Part shown: one piece after another, positions 8,824-19,978 of the stretch
Position numbering within the stretch: the first letter of the stretch is position 1
Layout: every line of letters begins with the position of its first letter
Assembly: GCA_015501055.1 (NCBI GenBank)
Contig: JADNYV010000543.1
Coordinates: forward strand, 1 to 22,815
Length of the DNA stretch: 22,815 nt
Source of the DNA: Mucidula mucida
Taxonomy: Eukaryota; Basidiomycota; Agaricomycetes; Agaricales; Physalacriaceae
Reading direction: 5' to 3'
Notes under the pieces: model-generated
Told to the model about the DNA's origin: nothing
The model's database searches: none
What the model saw: only the letters and a program-made list of their open reading frames with translations
Made by a program: the position numbers and the translations under genes

Positions 8824-11800
8824 TTACTTTTTGGGTTTCTTGCCTGAACCTCTCCTTGTCTTTTTGTCCTTGTGGGCAGAAGACACGTCGGGATCTGCAT
8901 CAGCCTTTCTCTTCTGGCCCTCAGCGACGGTTTTCTTGACACCAATGATGGTCTGGTTGCCCTTGCCCGAAGCGACTCGAGTCTCAGCAGCGCTCCAATC
9001 CATGGAGGCATCCTCAATCGAAAACCTGAGCACATTATTAGTCCAACAATAGAGGGAGTGATGCACACACCTACTCACTTCTTGAGATCCAATGCGTTGA
9101 TCATCTCACGCTGCCGTTCCCTAGCTTTCCGCGTCTCCGCTTCTTCCTCCCCAGCTTCATTAAGCTCGTCCTCTATTGCTTTGGTTACAGGTTGCAACGC
9201 TAAACCGTCATGCGCTTCAGAGGTACCGCCCGGTGGCAAGGCCGGCGGAAGCGTTCCGTTTATGCCCTCTTTCTGTATGTCGATCAACCGTATAGCGATT
9301 TTGCGAACAATCTTGACGAGAAGAGCCAACATTTGGGATACCGGAAGAGTAAGTTCCGCCTAGAAACACGTCTTAGCCATGGAAGTGGCATCACAACAAG
9401 GGTACGTACCTCCATGTCTTCAACACTTTTTCTTTGTAGGCCCATGCCCAACAGAATGGCGCTTTGCACTGCGCTAAGACTCACAGACTTCTTTCCGTCA
9501 CCACCTTCCTGAGGCCTCGAGTCTATTCTCCGCTGGAAGAACAATTGAGATATTGTGGGCATCAAGTCAAGGATGACGTGGAAGTCCAAAATATTGTTAC
9601 CATATGCCTCAAGTCGCTTGAGATCAAACGGCGTCAGAATAGTCGGTAACAACGTCGGCGTGAGCGCTTTAACGCCGCCACCCTGTTTGTCTAACTCCTT
9701 GACGCCCGCGAAGTTGTTGACGGCCTCGAGGATGCTCAGAGCGGTCACAGAGCCGAAATCACGGAATTTGGGGAACGACAGGAGCGTAAGGAAGCGCGAT
9801 CGGAAATCTACGTGCATAGTTAGAAAACTGAGGAGTCAATGACAGAAGGGCACGAACCGACTGCAAACTCAGCCAGCCATTCCAGCTCGCTGTCTGCTGA
9901 ACTATTCAAACCTCGGACCATGACACATGTATGTTCGCCGGTTAGATCGTTAGCTCTTTGACCTATATACAGAGGCACATAGGCCAGGCGCTTCCAAAAC
10001 CTAAAGTCCTTAAATAAGGAGTGGAATGCGAATATTGTGCGTACCGTAGCAGTTGTCCGGTCATACCATAGCTTACACCAAGGTACTCAAGAGATTCAGG
10101 CTTGCGCTCGGATAGCCTCTGTAGTAGAGGCGGCATGGAGTTGGCAGATCGCACTTTAGGAATGTCCGATTCTAGGCTTGTTGTCTACCCGCCGGTTGAG
10201 CACACTTTGAAAGACCAATTAACAAACGTACCTTCTCTATGACACTAGGATCGGGATAGTGCTCTTGTTTTGATTCAGATTCGCTAAAGCTATAAAGCTC
10301 TCCGCTGTAGTACGAGTTGAGAGCGTGAAGAGCTCTTGATCCGTAACCCATCTAAAAGACAAGGTTTCTATCAACAACGAATAGGAACCATTAGCCAAAA
10401 CAACGAACATTGGCCACTTCTGGGGACACGGCGACGCGGACAACTCGCGCTCCGCTCATCTCTGCAAACCTACTCTCTTGGAACTGCTGCGCGACTAGCC
10501 ATGGAATGAGATCGCCACCAGCGCGTATACCTCGATTTAAGCCTTCCAAGATGGATGCCTTCGATATCGATCCCTCTAGTGCAACTTGTAGAACCACTAG
10601 AGGCTCCGGAAGTACAGAGGCATTTGAATCATTGATGGGTGGCAGAAGGACGAAAAGGTGGTGGGCTGGCGCGTCGGACATGAGTTGGAGATCGTTCGGT
10701 TGGTTCTTATAATGACTCGCAACGTATAACGACATCATACGTTGTAAGAACGCCTCCGAAGCGGCATGGAAACTGAAAAGGGTATCGCGGTTTACGTAGT
10801 AGAGCTCGCAAGTGGATGGATGGGGACAACCGGAGGAGAGGGTGGAAGATGCGGGTGTTGGAGTTAGGCAAAGGAGGACATTCAACCACTTCTCGATCTC
10901 GTCGTCTTGTGAGTATCGAATGGGCGTGGTGAGCGCGACTTCGCGTAGAGAGCGGAGGGCTTTGGGAATGGCTTTGAGCGCGGATTTATCGGACTTTTTG
11001 GGCTGTGAGTCGTCCTTCGTTGTTGGTGTGGGGACAGAAGATATGGAAGGGCGGGTCGAATCACGGAGTTGTTGGATTAGTTTTAGGGAGAGGGAGCGCC
11101 CAGTACCTTCGTAGCCGTTGATTGTTGAGGCCAAGAACACCAGGTACGGGCCAATTAAATTCCGTACAAGAGGCAGAGGAATAGCAGCAGCTTCATCAAT
11201 AATGACCAGTTCTGCTTGGCCTAGAACGTGGGCATCTTCTGGTTGGATGTACTGCAGGTATGGTCAGCTTGTACAAGATAAGGAGATACGGTTCTTCTTA
11301 CTTGAATGGTTTGTCGATGCTCCTTGAACACATTGACGCGAACTATTGCATTGTTGAACTCTGGATTAGTACTTTGCGCAATGTCGTAATCCAGATGTTC
11401 CTCGTAGCCCAACGCGTCCAGACCCTTGAAGAGGAATTCAAAGACTGTCTTCAAGTTCTCCGGACTCGGACTGGTAACGAAAATATTTGAGTATCCGTGT
11501 GCCAGTGCCGCGGCAATTCCAAGACCAAGTGCAGCACTCTTTCCTCGACCACGCCCTGCTGTCAAGGTGACCGTGGATGATAAAGTCTTCTCTGCGATGG
11601 CTTCGACAAAGGTCAAGACTGCTTGAGCCTGGTCGATTGTTTTGGCAAGCTGAACGAGATCTCCGGCAGGTTTGGTTGATGACAAGGAAGATTTGAGCTC
11701 CTTCAACTCATGCGAAGACGGCGGTTCGCCTGAGGGAGGCGTATATGGGGCAATGTCTTTCCCACGAGAGATGGGGAGAACGTTGAGTTCATCGTCGAGA

Positions 11801-12493
11801 AAGAGACAGTCTGGACATGAGCCGAGGGAGAGAATGAAACGCTCATTGAAGCGTGCAGTTACTGAATCATGAGAAGAGGTACGATATCTTGAATGTACAT
11901 CCTGTATATTAATCAACAATTCGAAAATGTATGTCAACCACATCATCACGCACCATGGTCATCGAATACAACTGTCTCAGAGATGTCATAGTCTTGAGCA
12001 GAAGTACTACCAACCCCCCTCCCTCTACTGTCTCTATTGTCCGTGCTAGTAAATTGGGCGTAATAGCTTCAAAATCTTGCAAAACACACATCCCAAACGT
12101 ATTTCCGAGGATTTTGTGCGACTCCTTGTAGTAAGTGTAGCGGATGTCGGTGACTGTAACGAAGATTTCGAATGGATCCTGGTCATTCGCTTCGCGTATG
12201 CCGCGCTTTACATCTCGTTTGATTCTAGCCTCCCGTTTCTTTCGATGACTATTCCGCGATCAAGTTGTATTCAGGGTATGATACATTTTGACGTACCTTG
12301 TGAATCCCAAATCCTTCTTGTAACACCATAACACGGACGGACGTGCAGAAACCCGTGCTTGAGAGAGCAAATAATGAAGATTGACGATTTGGTCCCTGCC
12401 CTTGTCCCCGACAAGGACTATGAAGGATCGATGATTTTTCTTGACATTGTTGTTGATTAGTATGGGAATCCGAGGATCCAACTGCTTGCGCAT
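8824..12493 (-). CDS. NAT10: RNA cytidine acetyltransferase (NAT10 / Kre33)
   Basis: Exons on the minus strand: 12493-12297, 12248-11954, 11901-11302, 11251-10409, 10351-10232, 10184-10045, 10000-9858, 9807-9410, 9359-9079, 9025-8824; 1072 aa, compared with about 1025 in human and 1056 in yeast. The N-terminus has RKQLDPRIPILI and VLVGDKGRDQIVNL. The RecD-like ATPase has Walker A GRGRGKSAALG (about 280-290) and Walker B LVIIDEAAAIPLP (about 380). The GNAT part has MGYGSRALHAL (from 646) and LGVSYGMTGQLLRFWKR. The tail is Lys-rich, with KKTRRGSGKKPKK at the end. Known role: a nucleolar enzyme using acetyl-CoA and ATP to make N4-acetylcytidine in 18S rRNA and, with an adaptor, in tRNA-Ser/Leu. 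I chose the ATG at 12493 because MRKQLDP matches the family start. All nine introns are 44-57 nt. Confidence 0.96.
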
Positions 12494-12641
12494 CGCCAGC
12501 TCTTCCAAGACTGAAGCAAAGCAGAAATTTTGAATGGTTCCCACGCTGTCGATCGTTGCGGAACTCGGTCCGTGCTACCATCAACCACTCGCAGTAAACA
12601 TTTTCGTGGATAGTTTGTAGATAGACGTGTGCTAAGAGTCG

Positions 12642-14183
12642 TTACGGATCTCGTGATCGCTCCATTTCCCGACACTCCTCAATCAATCTCCTGAGCTCGC
12701 CGACTCCAGATGTATCGTTTTGGTCTACGGGAGGGACCTCATACTCCCAAGAATACTCTTCCCATTCTTCCTCATCGTCTTCCTCTTCTTCACCAGAGAC
12801 TTCCGACCCATCTACTTCTTCGTCACTTTCTTCGTCGTCTTCATCGTCTATTACTTCTTCAACTCCAGGAAGGATACCGAGTTCTCCACCAGTGCAATCC
12901 TCTAGCCGTACGCCGGCGCTATGACAAGTGTCCCACCAACGCTCCCATCTTTTGATTCCATCTTCAGATTCGTCGGTATACCCGTATGGCCCTGGAGGAG
13001 CTCCTCCGGGTCCACCACGCTTTTCCAACTCTGATAAGACCGTTCCACTGAGCACCCGGACGCGCTGAAGTTTTGGTAAATGTCCCGATGCCATGACAGT
13101 AGCAAAGTTGGCATCATTTGCACGTCGAGTCATCGAGTCAAGGGGAAAGACTTTGCCTTCAGCCGTCGGTGGCGCGAATGCTAGTCTGAGGCCATGTAGC
13201 CCGACACTGTGGATATGTTCATGAATGAGTTCTCCCTCAAGGGGCCAGTCTGCATTAAAACACAGCGTGGTGAGCTGAGGGCATCGTAGAATGGCTTGTT
13301 CGATGTGAATCCGATGGGGACAGGTTATATCGAGGAAAGTCAAGTCTTTGCCGTGGGCGTCTAAAAAGGATATGACATCGGGCTGATAAGTGCTTAGAGA
13401 AAGAAATCGTAGGGAGGGGAAGTTCCAGTTACAAGCCTGTTCAAGGAACGGACCTGCATGACCACTTAACGACAGTTGGGTTAGATGTGCCAGGGTGAAC
13501 ACGATGTCTTGCGCCGCTCCAAGTTCCGGCGATTCGTCCGCTGTCTGATCTTGAGTAGAGGTAAGCGAGACATGGAAACACGTCAAGTTGGGTAACGAAG
13601 TCAGCATCCAGATCAACTTGGACAAAGATAATATGGGGACGCTGAGTTGCAGCGTGCGAAGGGTGTGTTTGTTGTACGTGCATAACGTGTCGGCAAGGAA
13701 CATGAATGAGTCAACAGTAGTAGGAACAGACAACACTGCGATCTCGAGATTGGAGCAATGCCTGAGGATGCTGCACAGCGCAGTCCCGTTGTCCCGATCG
13801 AGGACGCTTGATATATTGTAGCAAGTAAGGTGGACGCGTCGTGACCACCAGGCTGGCGAGGGATCCGTAGTCTTCCTGTCGAGCTCCGCGCAAAGCAGCG
13901 GAAGCTTGTCTGGGGTATTGAAGAAAAGGCAGTGGAACATAAGTTCACTGGCGACGCGATGGAATGCCCTGCAGGTCATCATAATGCTCTTCTTGGTGGC
14001 ATAGCTGCGTCGTTGTAGGACATTGAGGGCTTCGCTGGGCTGGCGTAGTGTCCAAACGCCAAACGTGCCTTTGAACCATGCACTGGACGCCATCGATGTC
14101 GGCAAGCCGTGCTGGAAGAGGACATCCTCGTCCGACGCGAGGATAAATATAACAGACAGTATTTCTGTCGGCAAAGCCTCCAT
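12642..14183 (-). CDS. F-box-like protein with leucine-rich region and acidic tail
   Basis: One uninterrupted reading frame of 513 codons. It opens with MEALPTEILSVIFILAS, an F-box-like start of the type common in agarics (LPxEIL..IF). MTCRAFHRVASELMFHCLFF (about 69-88) is the usual second half. The middle has irregular leucine-rich segments such as LRTLQLSVPILSL and LTQLSLSGHAGPFL, which probably form an LRR-like substrate-binding surface. The end is very acidic (about 440-480, runs of D and E). Known role of the class: the F-box binds Skp1 in SCF ubiquitin ligases; the substrate is unknown. It is the only intronless gene in the window apart from whatever lies outside it. It lies 148 bp upstream of the NAT10 start on the same strand and is divergent from the importin. 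Confidence 0.82.
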   Translation of the reverse strand: MEALPTEILSVIFILASDEDVLFQHGLPTSMASSAWFKGTFGVWTLRQPSEALNVLQRRSYATKKSIMMTCRAFHRVASELMFHCLFFNTPDKLPLLCAELDRKTTDPSPAWWSRRVHLTCYNISSVLDRDNGTALCSILRHCSNLEIAVLSVPTTVDSFMFLADTLCTYNKHTLRTLQLSVPILSLSKLIWMLTSLPNLTCFHVSLTSTQDQTADESPELGAAQDIVFTLAHLTQLSLSGHAGPFLEQACNWNFPSLRFLSLSTYQPDVISFLDAHGKDLTFLDITCPHRIHIEQAILRCPQLTTLCFNADWPLEGELIHEHIHSVGLHGLRLAFAPPTAEGKVFPLDSMTRRANDANFATVMASGHLPKLQRVRVLSGTVLSELEKRGGPGGAPPGPYGYTDESEDGIKRWERWWDTCHSAGVRLEDCTGGELGILPGVEEVIDDEDDEESDEEVDGSEVSGEEEEDDEEEWEEYSWEYEVPPVDQNDTSGVGELRRLIEECREMERSRDP

Positions 14184-14358
14184 CTAGGAATCTGTGAGCG
14201 TCTGAGAAGGTCATGTCAGTCTTACGAACCGTTCCGACGTGGTGGTTGATATTCAAGGTCGAGGCGGCAAATCAACCGGCATTTCCTTTGACTTCCCGGT
14301 CCTCACAGGCTTCATTGACGACTACATCCTTCCTACATATGCACTGCAGCTCTTAATA
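14184..14358. promoter_or_regulatory. Divergent promoter region, F-box gene / importin
   Basis: These 175 bp lie between the start codons of two divergent genes. No clear TATA box is seen. A plus-strand ATG at 14239 opens a frame that overlaps the importin start but does not match the importin family. Confidence 0.45.
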
Positions 14359-17300
14359 ATGGTCGACGCCAGCTTTCTTCCCGTCCTACCACCCTCCGAT
14401 ATCCAACGGGCCATAGAGGTCAGGACTTGTCTGCATTTGTGGCCGCTCGACAAGAACTCACAACTGCGTAGGCAATTCAGAAAATATACGAGCCATCAAG
14501 CCAAACCGCAGAAGAAATCAAAGTTCGCCAGCAGGAGCTGTTCGATATACAACGGTTGCCGGAAGCATGGGGACTGGTGTTGCCATTACTCAATCACAAC
14601 GATCCCAATGTTCAATTCTTTGGAGCACATACTGTGCAAGTTAAAATCGCTCGGGATTGGTGCGTACTTTGACCAAGACGCGTTTCCTGCGCTCAATGGC
14701 TGTAAAGGTTGTCGTTTCCGGAAGAACATCATCTTGCCCTCCGCGATCTCCTGGTGCAACTGACTGCATACTCCATTGGAACTGGTCACAACAATGTCAT
14801 CCTCCGGAAGCTCTTCATTGCCGTACGCGAAATCTGTTATCGCCTCAAACTCTCATGGATCCCGCCTTGTAGTTGTGCTCGTTAGCCCTCAAATTAGTAC
14901 CCCATGCCGACACGAAATGGCCAGACTGGATTGCTTCCATATGCAAAGCTTTCTCCTCTGCTGGCGTCAAGACAGGTCCAATACTCGACTTCTTGTCGAT
15001 TGCTGCGGAAGAGGTTGCAACCGCGGACCTAGTGGGTGCCAGTAAGTACGTATCGTGTTTTCCTGGCGGGTATCTCTTTTCACAGAATCTGAACAGAGAC
15101 CTCATGAATCAGAGTCTGAAAGGCTCGAAAGAACTCGTTCTCAATGCCATTACCTCTACCATTAATAGAGGAGCCTCCCCAGCTTCAGACAAAGAAGTAG
15201 AATCCGCGCTCAAATGCTTTCAAGCATGGTTGCCCTTTTTCAATCTCGAGTAAGTTCTTTGAGATATCGCGTTCTCCGTGTTCAGTACTTCTGCTAGTGA
15301 CTACATTGCTGTGATCCCTTTCCTCTATGCCCTCCTCGATCCCGACAACGACAAATTCTTTCTTTCTGCTTCAGACGCATTACAGGAGTTGTTGGACTCG
15401 TCACTGCTTTCTAATGGTTCAATATCGGGAATGTCGCATTTGACACAACCCATTTTACTATGGGTAGATACCAAAGGTAACCGCATCATAGAGAACACGA
15501 TTCAAACTGGGACCGTGGACGACGTTTCGCACTCTACATGCAAACTCTTGGCAGCTCTTGGTGATCATTCAACGTCCTATCTCTGCCAGAATCTCTCTCG
15601 CGACACTCCAGTGGTATTATTGCCTCAGTATGCTCGCGTCTTCCCCCCAGTACAAAGGACAGAAGCCCATCTGGTACAAAATTATCTGCGCGTTATGTTG
15701 GCATATACGGGACTACCGGGCTACTATGGGGTAGATGAAGAGACAAGCGAGTTGACCAATACGTTTTGGTATATGTTTCAAGAAGCTTTGTGGGATGCGC
15801 CGTGGGCGGCTGGCGATAACCCACAGGCTCTCAGTGGTGATCCTAACGCCGTGGTGAAGGCGGTGTACGTCGAACTCGTGAAGATCTTGCAAAGAAAGTG
15901 TACCTATCCTCCGCTAGGACATGGATGGCCAAAAGGTAATGTCCCTCTTGCTGCTGTTTAATCATCTGTCTGACGCACTAGGTAGATCAAGTCGACAAGT
16001 TTCAAGTGTAAGCGGAAATCAGAATTTTCTGAAGCAGCCTATTTAGCTGCCATTCTTAGCTATCGTCGGGACATCGGCGACACACTGATCAATGCGTACG
16101 TCGTCTCATAAGTATGAGTGTCCCTTGTCCAATGATTTCGCTCAAGTTTCTACGTCATTCGCGACGACATGCTTGGTTTCTTCGTGGACAATCTAATCCA
16201 GGACATGAAAGCTCAACAGGAATCTAATGCGGGTTGGGAGGTTCGTCGCGTCTCGTCCCAACAACTCATTTCTCAATACGCATCTCTAGAAAGCTGAGTC
16301 GACGCTTCATTGTATTGCTTCAATACAGGAAGCTCTCGATTATGACAAGACTTCCCACCTGTCTCGACTATTCAACCCAGAAGTTATTCGCCGCCTACCT
16401 ACAACTGGTCGTGAGCGCGTACGAACTACAGCGCTGAACCTCCTTGGTAGGTACTTGAGCCATATAGTAGAACCAAGCTCAGTGGTCTCTCAGGATCTTA
16501 CAGTTCTTGGTTTGGTGAATCAAAGGCGGAGCCTGCGGCCAAGTTGGAAATGTTAATGTCAGCAGTCGCCTACACTGTAGCTGCTTTACCAGAGTCCACA
16601 CTCTCCATACAGGCAGCTTTGGCTCTACGCGATCTTTGCGATGCCAACCGGAAACTTCTTGCACCTCACATAAGTGCGTTCGGGGAGTTACATGCAGGTT
16701 TGGCCCAGGTTCCGGTAGGTCAGGTTCTTCTTATATGTCTTGTTGGACTAACGATCTGCCAGGACTTGGAAAAGAGCAAGGTGCTGCAATCTATTGCTAG
16801 TGTCATCGAGGCATTGCCCCCTGCAGAGCAAATAGCTCCGGTTGAGGTACGAATGCGTCTTCTGTTCTGCTCACTTGTGCTCACATTCTAGTTTACAGGC
16901 TATGGCAAACCCTATTGTTCAGAAGTTGATGGAGATTCTAAACAATCCAAACATTGTTCGTGCGCCCGGTTTCCGATATTTATTTGAGTTGATGAAGACT
17001 CCAGTTGCCTGTTGATGCGCGCAACCTGACCATCTTGCATCTTGAGACTTTGGCGGGTATCGGTAAAGGTCTTACTCGACTTACAGATGACCTATTCGAC
17101 CTGGATGACGATGCGAGATTCCAAGTTCTTCTCGCGCAGCTGAATACTGCACGCTCTGACGAACGCATGGAACGGCTTCGGAGTGGTATACTTGCCGCCA
17201 TCTCCCGCTGCGTTGAAGTTGTCGGCCAAGATGCCGGTGTCGGACAGGTAAGCCGTTGACAGGCGGCTCGAACGCATCGCTGATATCTCGACTAGGCTAT

Positions 17301-18446
17301 AAATGAGTTGGTCAAGTCTATAACAGCTCTACCGGCAGACATCACTATCATGTCGCTTCCACCCACACCATTATTGGGGCTGGTCTGTAACGCGCTTCAA
17401 CGCCAGATTACCGCGTCGTGGCTTGCTCTGGCCACGGTCTTATTTGCACAGATGAGACCGCCTAAACCGCTTCCACTGTCAGGCGAGAAGGATGAACGAG
17501 ACCGGAGGGAAGCTGAGATGGAGAAACAGTATGTTCAGGAAGCGAATCAAGCCACATTGGTTGTCCGGGAAGCACTCAACATGTTCTTGACCATCACGCT
17601 TCCTTTTTTATCTGCATCCCCAAACATCATGACTGAGGTATGCTTCATCGTACTCATTTTTCGTTCTATTCATTAATGTTCGTCTTAGAACCCCGATGTC
17701 GTGCAAGAGTTTTTCAACTGCCTAGACAGTGTACGTTCAGGTCATTGCCTTTGTAGCTTATTCACCAATACTTCTTCCCACAGATCACATTGGATTACAT
17801 CGAGCTGTTCTACGACATACCAGATGCCACAATCAACGCTCTTGTGCAATGCTCCCTTCGTGCGTTGACTCTTCAGGAGCGATACTCTCTCATCGCCGCT
17901 TGCAACTTCTTGGTTAGTCACGCTGGTATCATGATTTCGTGCGACGATGTTCACTCAGCCTCAGAATAAATTCCTTCAACGATCATTTAATAACGACAAG
18001 TTGTTGGACCCACGTCGCCGATTTGTCGACGTGTATGGACGGGATATAATGAGGGCTGCTTTATCTGGGCTTGCAGGTGTCTCGCCTCGAAGTGCCACCC
18101 CAAATCTGGTTGATCTATTATCCATACTTCTATCACGATGTGTATCCGAAGCACAGGGTTGGTTAAAGGAAGCTGTAGTCGATGTGGGTCCACCATCTCA
18201 CCCCACAATCTGATCTCACCGGGTACAGGTCAACTTTATACCGTCAAAGGCGGGTCCGCAAAACAAAGAGAAGTTTCTTCAAGGCATCATGGGGTTCGCG
18301 CGCTGTTTATGACTCCTTCCCGCTTGGCTGATGCTTGATTTAGAACAAAGTCTACCAAAAGGATACGAGAGGCGGCTAATCAATTCGCTCTGGTCGCTCG
18401 TGGTTTAGAGGGGACGGCGTTTGGCTACGCTACGGTCACAACGTAG
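14359..18446 (+). CDS. IPO13: Importin-13 / Kap122-type nuclear transport receptor
   Basis: Exons: 14359-14418, 14472-14659, 14708-14822, 14873-15045, 15097-15249, 15298-15935, 15986-16007, 16060-16095, 16147-16240, 16290-16446, 16494-16714, 16763-16846, 16899-16955, 17005-17247, 17296-17637, 17689-17730, 17784-17912, 17965-18183, 18229-18293, 18344-18446; about 1046 aa. Family landmarks: NVQFFGAHTVQVKIARDW (importin-beta N-terminal repeat), KLFIALCSLALKLVP, KCFQAWLPFF, YTGLPGYYGVDEETS with NTFWYMFQEAL, YRRDIGDTLINAFYVI, GWLKEAV, and a C-terminal LVARGLEGTAFGYATVTT. Known role: an alpha-solenoid of HEAT repeats that binds Ran-GTP and moves cargo across the nuclear pore. The intron after 15045 is uncertain: GTACGT at 15046 joined to AG at 15096 keeps the frame, but a canonical 44-nt pair nearby would not. 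The last intron uses GTTCGC at 18294. The next-to-last joint could shift without changing the overall call. Confidence 0.92.
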
Positions 18447-18780
18447 CGCTCATCAAGTCAATTGTTTCTGCAATATTTAACGCTGCTGCTTAGAAGACAG
18501 ACAATACTCGATGATCTAATGATGAGGATGTTGTACCCTATATACCGATGTCCCGCCTGGATAGCAGGATTAATGGCGTCAAGATTATTACCGCCTTCTA
18601 GATTTTGCTCGGTACCGACGTTCTTTCTGTACTGGTGCCGTACCGGCGCCCGGTTGTCCCGCTCTTTGTTCTTATCGCCCGGATCCCGCATTATTTTCCA
18701 TATATATCCTAGTCTCCGACTCGGCGGGGGCGCGGTAAGATCACCAGACCGGAGTACTTACCCGATATAGTGATACCCGG

Positions 18781-18816
18781 ACCATGCGCCCATCACATCA
18801 AGCGATTCCGCATGGT
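18781..18816. repeat. Short inverted repeat (8-bp arms, 20-nt loop)
   Basis: ACCATGCG at 18781-18788 is matched by CGCATGGT at 18809-18816. It could form a small hairpin; there is no evidence that it is functional. Confidence 0.5.
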
Positions 18817-18954
18817 GTTGGTCGCGCCCGCGCGTTGTGACTCACGAGAAGCTTCGGATCGATGCGCCAAACTTTGTATACCATGTTGTTTATTCAACAA
18901 AGCGGCGGGAGTATAAGAACTTTGGTATGACTCGGTTTTGGCAACGCCGACACC

Positions 18955-19006
18955 TTCCGTCCGCCCCGCCCCCGCCCTCCGCCCCCCGTCCCCGCCTACC
19001 GTCCGC
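18955..19006 (+). repeat. C-rich pyrimidine tract before DUF6699 start
   Basis: On the plus strand this stretch is almost entirely C with few T and G (repeats of the type CCGCCC, CCCCGCC). It ends about 9 bases before the ATG at 19015. It may be a pyrimidine-rich transcription start region, or a tract able to form unusual DNA structure. Confidence 0.7.
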
Positions 19007-19014
19007 AAGCCGAC

Positions 19015-19978
19015 ATGTATTCACCTGATACCGGAGCATACTACGCTGATAAAGTCAGCGTGCAATCTGAGCATGTGTACTCGCCTTGGACGAACAGCCC
19101 AAAATCAGTATGTTCGGTTCCGTCAGGATACCACGTTACGCCCAACGCGTCTTATCCACACCACACCCTCAGTACGTGCTCTTCTGGACACAATGTTCAT
19201 ATTCTGATACACTTGCTCCCCGCCAGGTCCCTCCGCGCACTCTGCGAGCGTATACCATTCACGTGAGTACCTGCAGTCTGATCGATAGCCCTGATGTTGA
19301 TCACTTATTCACAGCCGCGTCTGGACACGCGTCTATAAGCACAGCAACAAGTACCACTGCGTATTCTGCCAGTAGCTGTATGATGCTTTCTTGTCCCAAA
19401 CTTTCACGCGTCTCATCATTTTCGCAGGGGGTTCTACACCCACTCTCGTTCAAGCTTCCCTTGCACCACAACATCATAGTAACGCGCGACTACGTCTACG
19501 CACTCTAGTTAATTTCGACCCCTCAAAACCGAACGCCGCGCCATGTCTCTCTTTCAACTTGAAGACGAAGCGTGTGGTTGTCTCTTCGAGATATCCGAGT
19601 GCTCTGGATGAAGCTGTGACTGCTCCGTCTACCGCGACCCTCAAGATCAAGATCGATAGGCTGTTTCCGACGTTCATCGTTAGCGCTCAACGATCCGGGA
19701 AAGTCACCCTGAAAGACATCTGCGACCAGCTTGTCTCATTCCTCTCCATGCCACTCAGCGGCACCGACTACAGCTCACTGGTTCCCGAGCTTCAGCGTGC
19801 AGCGGGTGCTGCCTTCCAGCGACGTACGCAGGGCAACAGGAGCCTTCACGACCGCGGCATGCTTCGCGTCGACGTTCTTGGAGAGAGCGTGTTCTTCGTA
19901 GGCCTTCGGCAAAGCGCTGTTGAATCCGACGCGTTCGAGACGATGTTAACACCGTACGACTTTGGCAGTCACATCTGA
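19015..19978 (+). CDS. DUF6699 domain protein (basidiomycete family)
   Basis: Exons: 19015-19171, 19227-19262, 19315-19371, 19428-19978; 266 aa, with every intron in phase 1. The first half is low-complexity (rich in Ser, Thr, His, Pro, Tyr) and probably disordered. The second half, from about residue 108, starts TLVNFDPSKPNAAPCLSFNL. It then has KIKIDRLFPTFIVSA, GKVTLKDICDQLVSFLSMPLS, a segment with QRAAGAAFQRR, and GMLRVDVLGESVFFVGLRQS. This order (wD/NFD strand, FPW-like strand, VTVRDVL-like helix, then a RVDLLG..FxGL end) is what I know as DUF6699, a family expanded in agaricomycetes with no known function. No signal peptide or membrane segment is seen. The start at 19015 is preceded by a C-rich tract and no other in-frame ATG of the same exon. 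Confidence 0.85.

Larger units (their letters stand above)
18447..19014. other. Intergenic region, importin 3' end to DUF6699 gene
   Basis: No coding sequence is supported in these 568 bp; the reading frames present lack family features. The visible structure is a GC-rich stretch near 18640-18740, a short inverted repeat at 18781-18816, and GTATAAGAA near 18910 as a possible TATA element about 105 bp before the DUF6699 start. A C-rich tract follows just before the start codon. Confidence 0.5.

Noticed and set aside
8872..9363. 163-codon plus-strand open frame
   Set aside because: Antisense to the NAT10 exons, which have strong family motifs; an antisense shadow.
14239..14763. 174-codon plus-strand frame upstream of and overlapping the importin start
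   Set aside because: It reads through an intron and exons in the wrong phase. The importin frame from 14359 with splicing gives the family sequence.
15250..15285. 36-nt intron in the importin
   Set aside because: In frame, but shorter than all others. The next AG at 15297 gives 48 nt, also in frame, and was preferred.
18462..18770. 102-codon open frame after the importin
   Set aside because: No recognisable features and Arg/Leu-rich as expected from a chance frame in GC-rich DNA.
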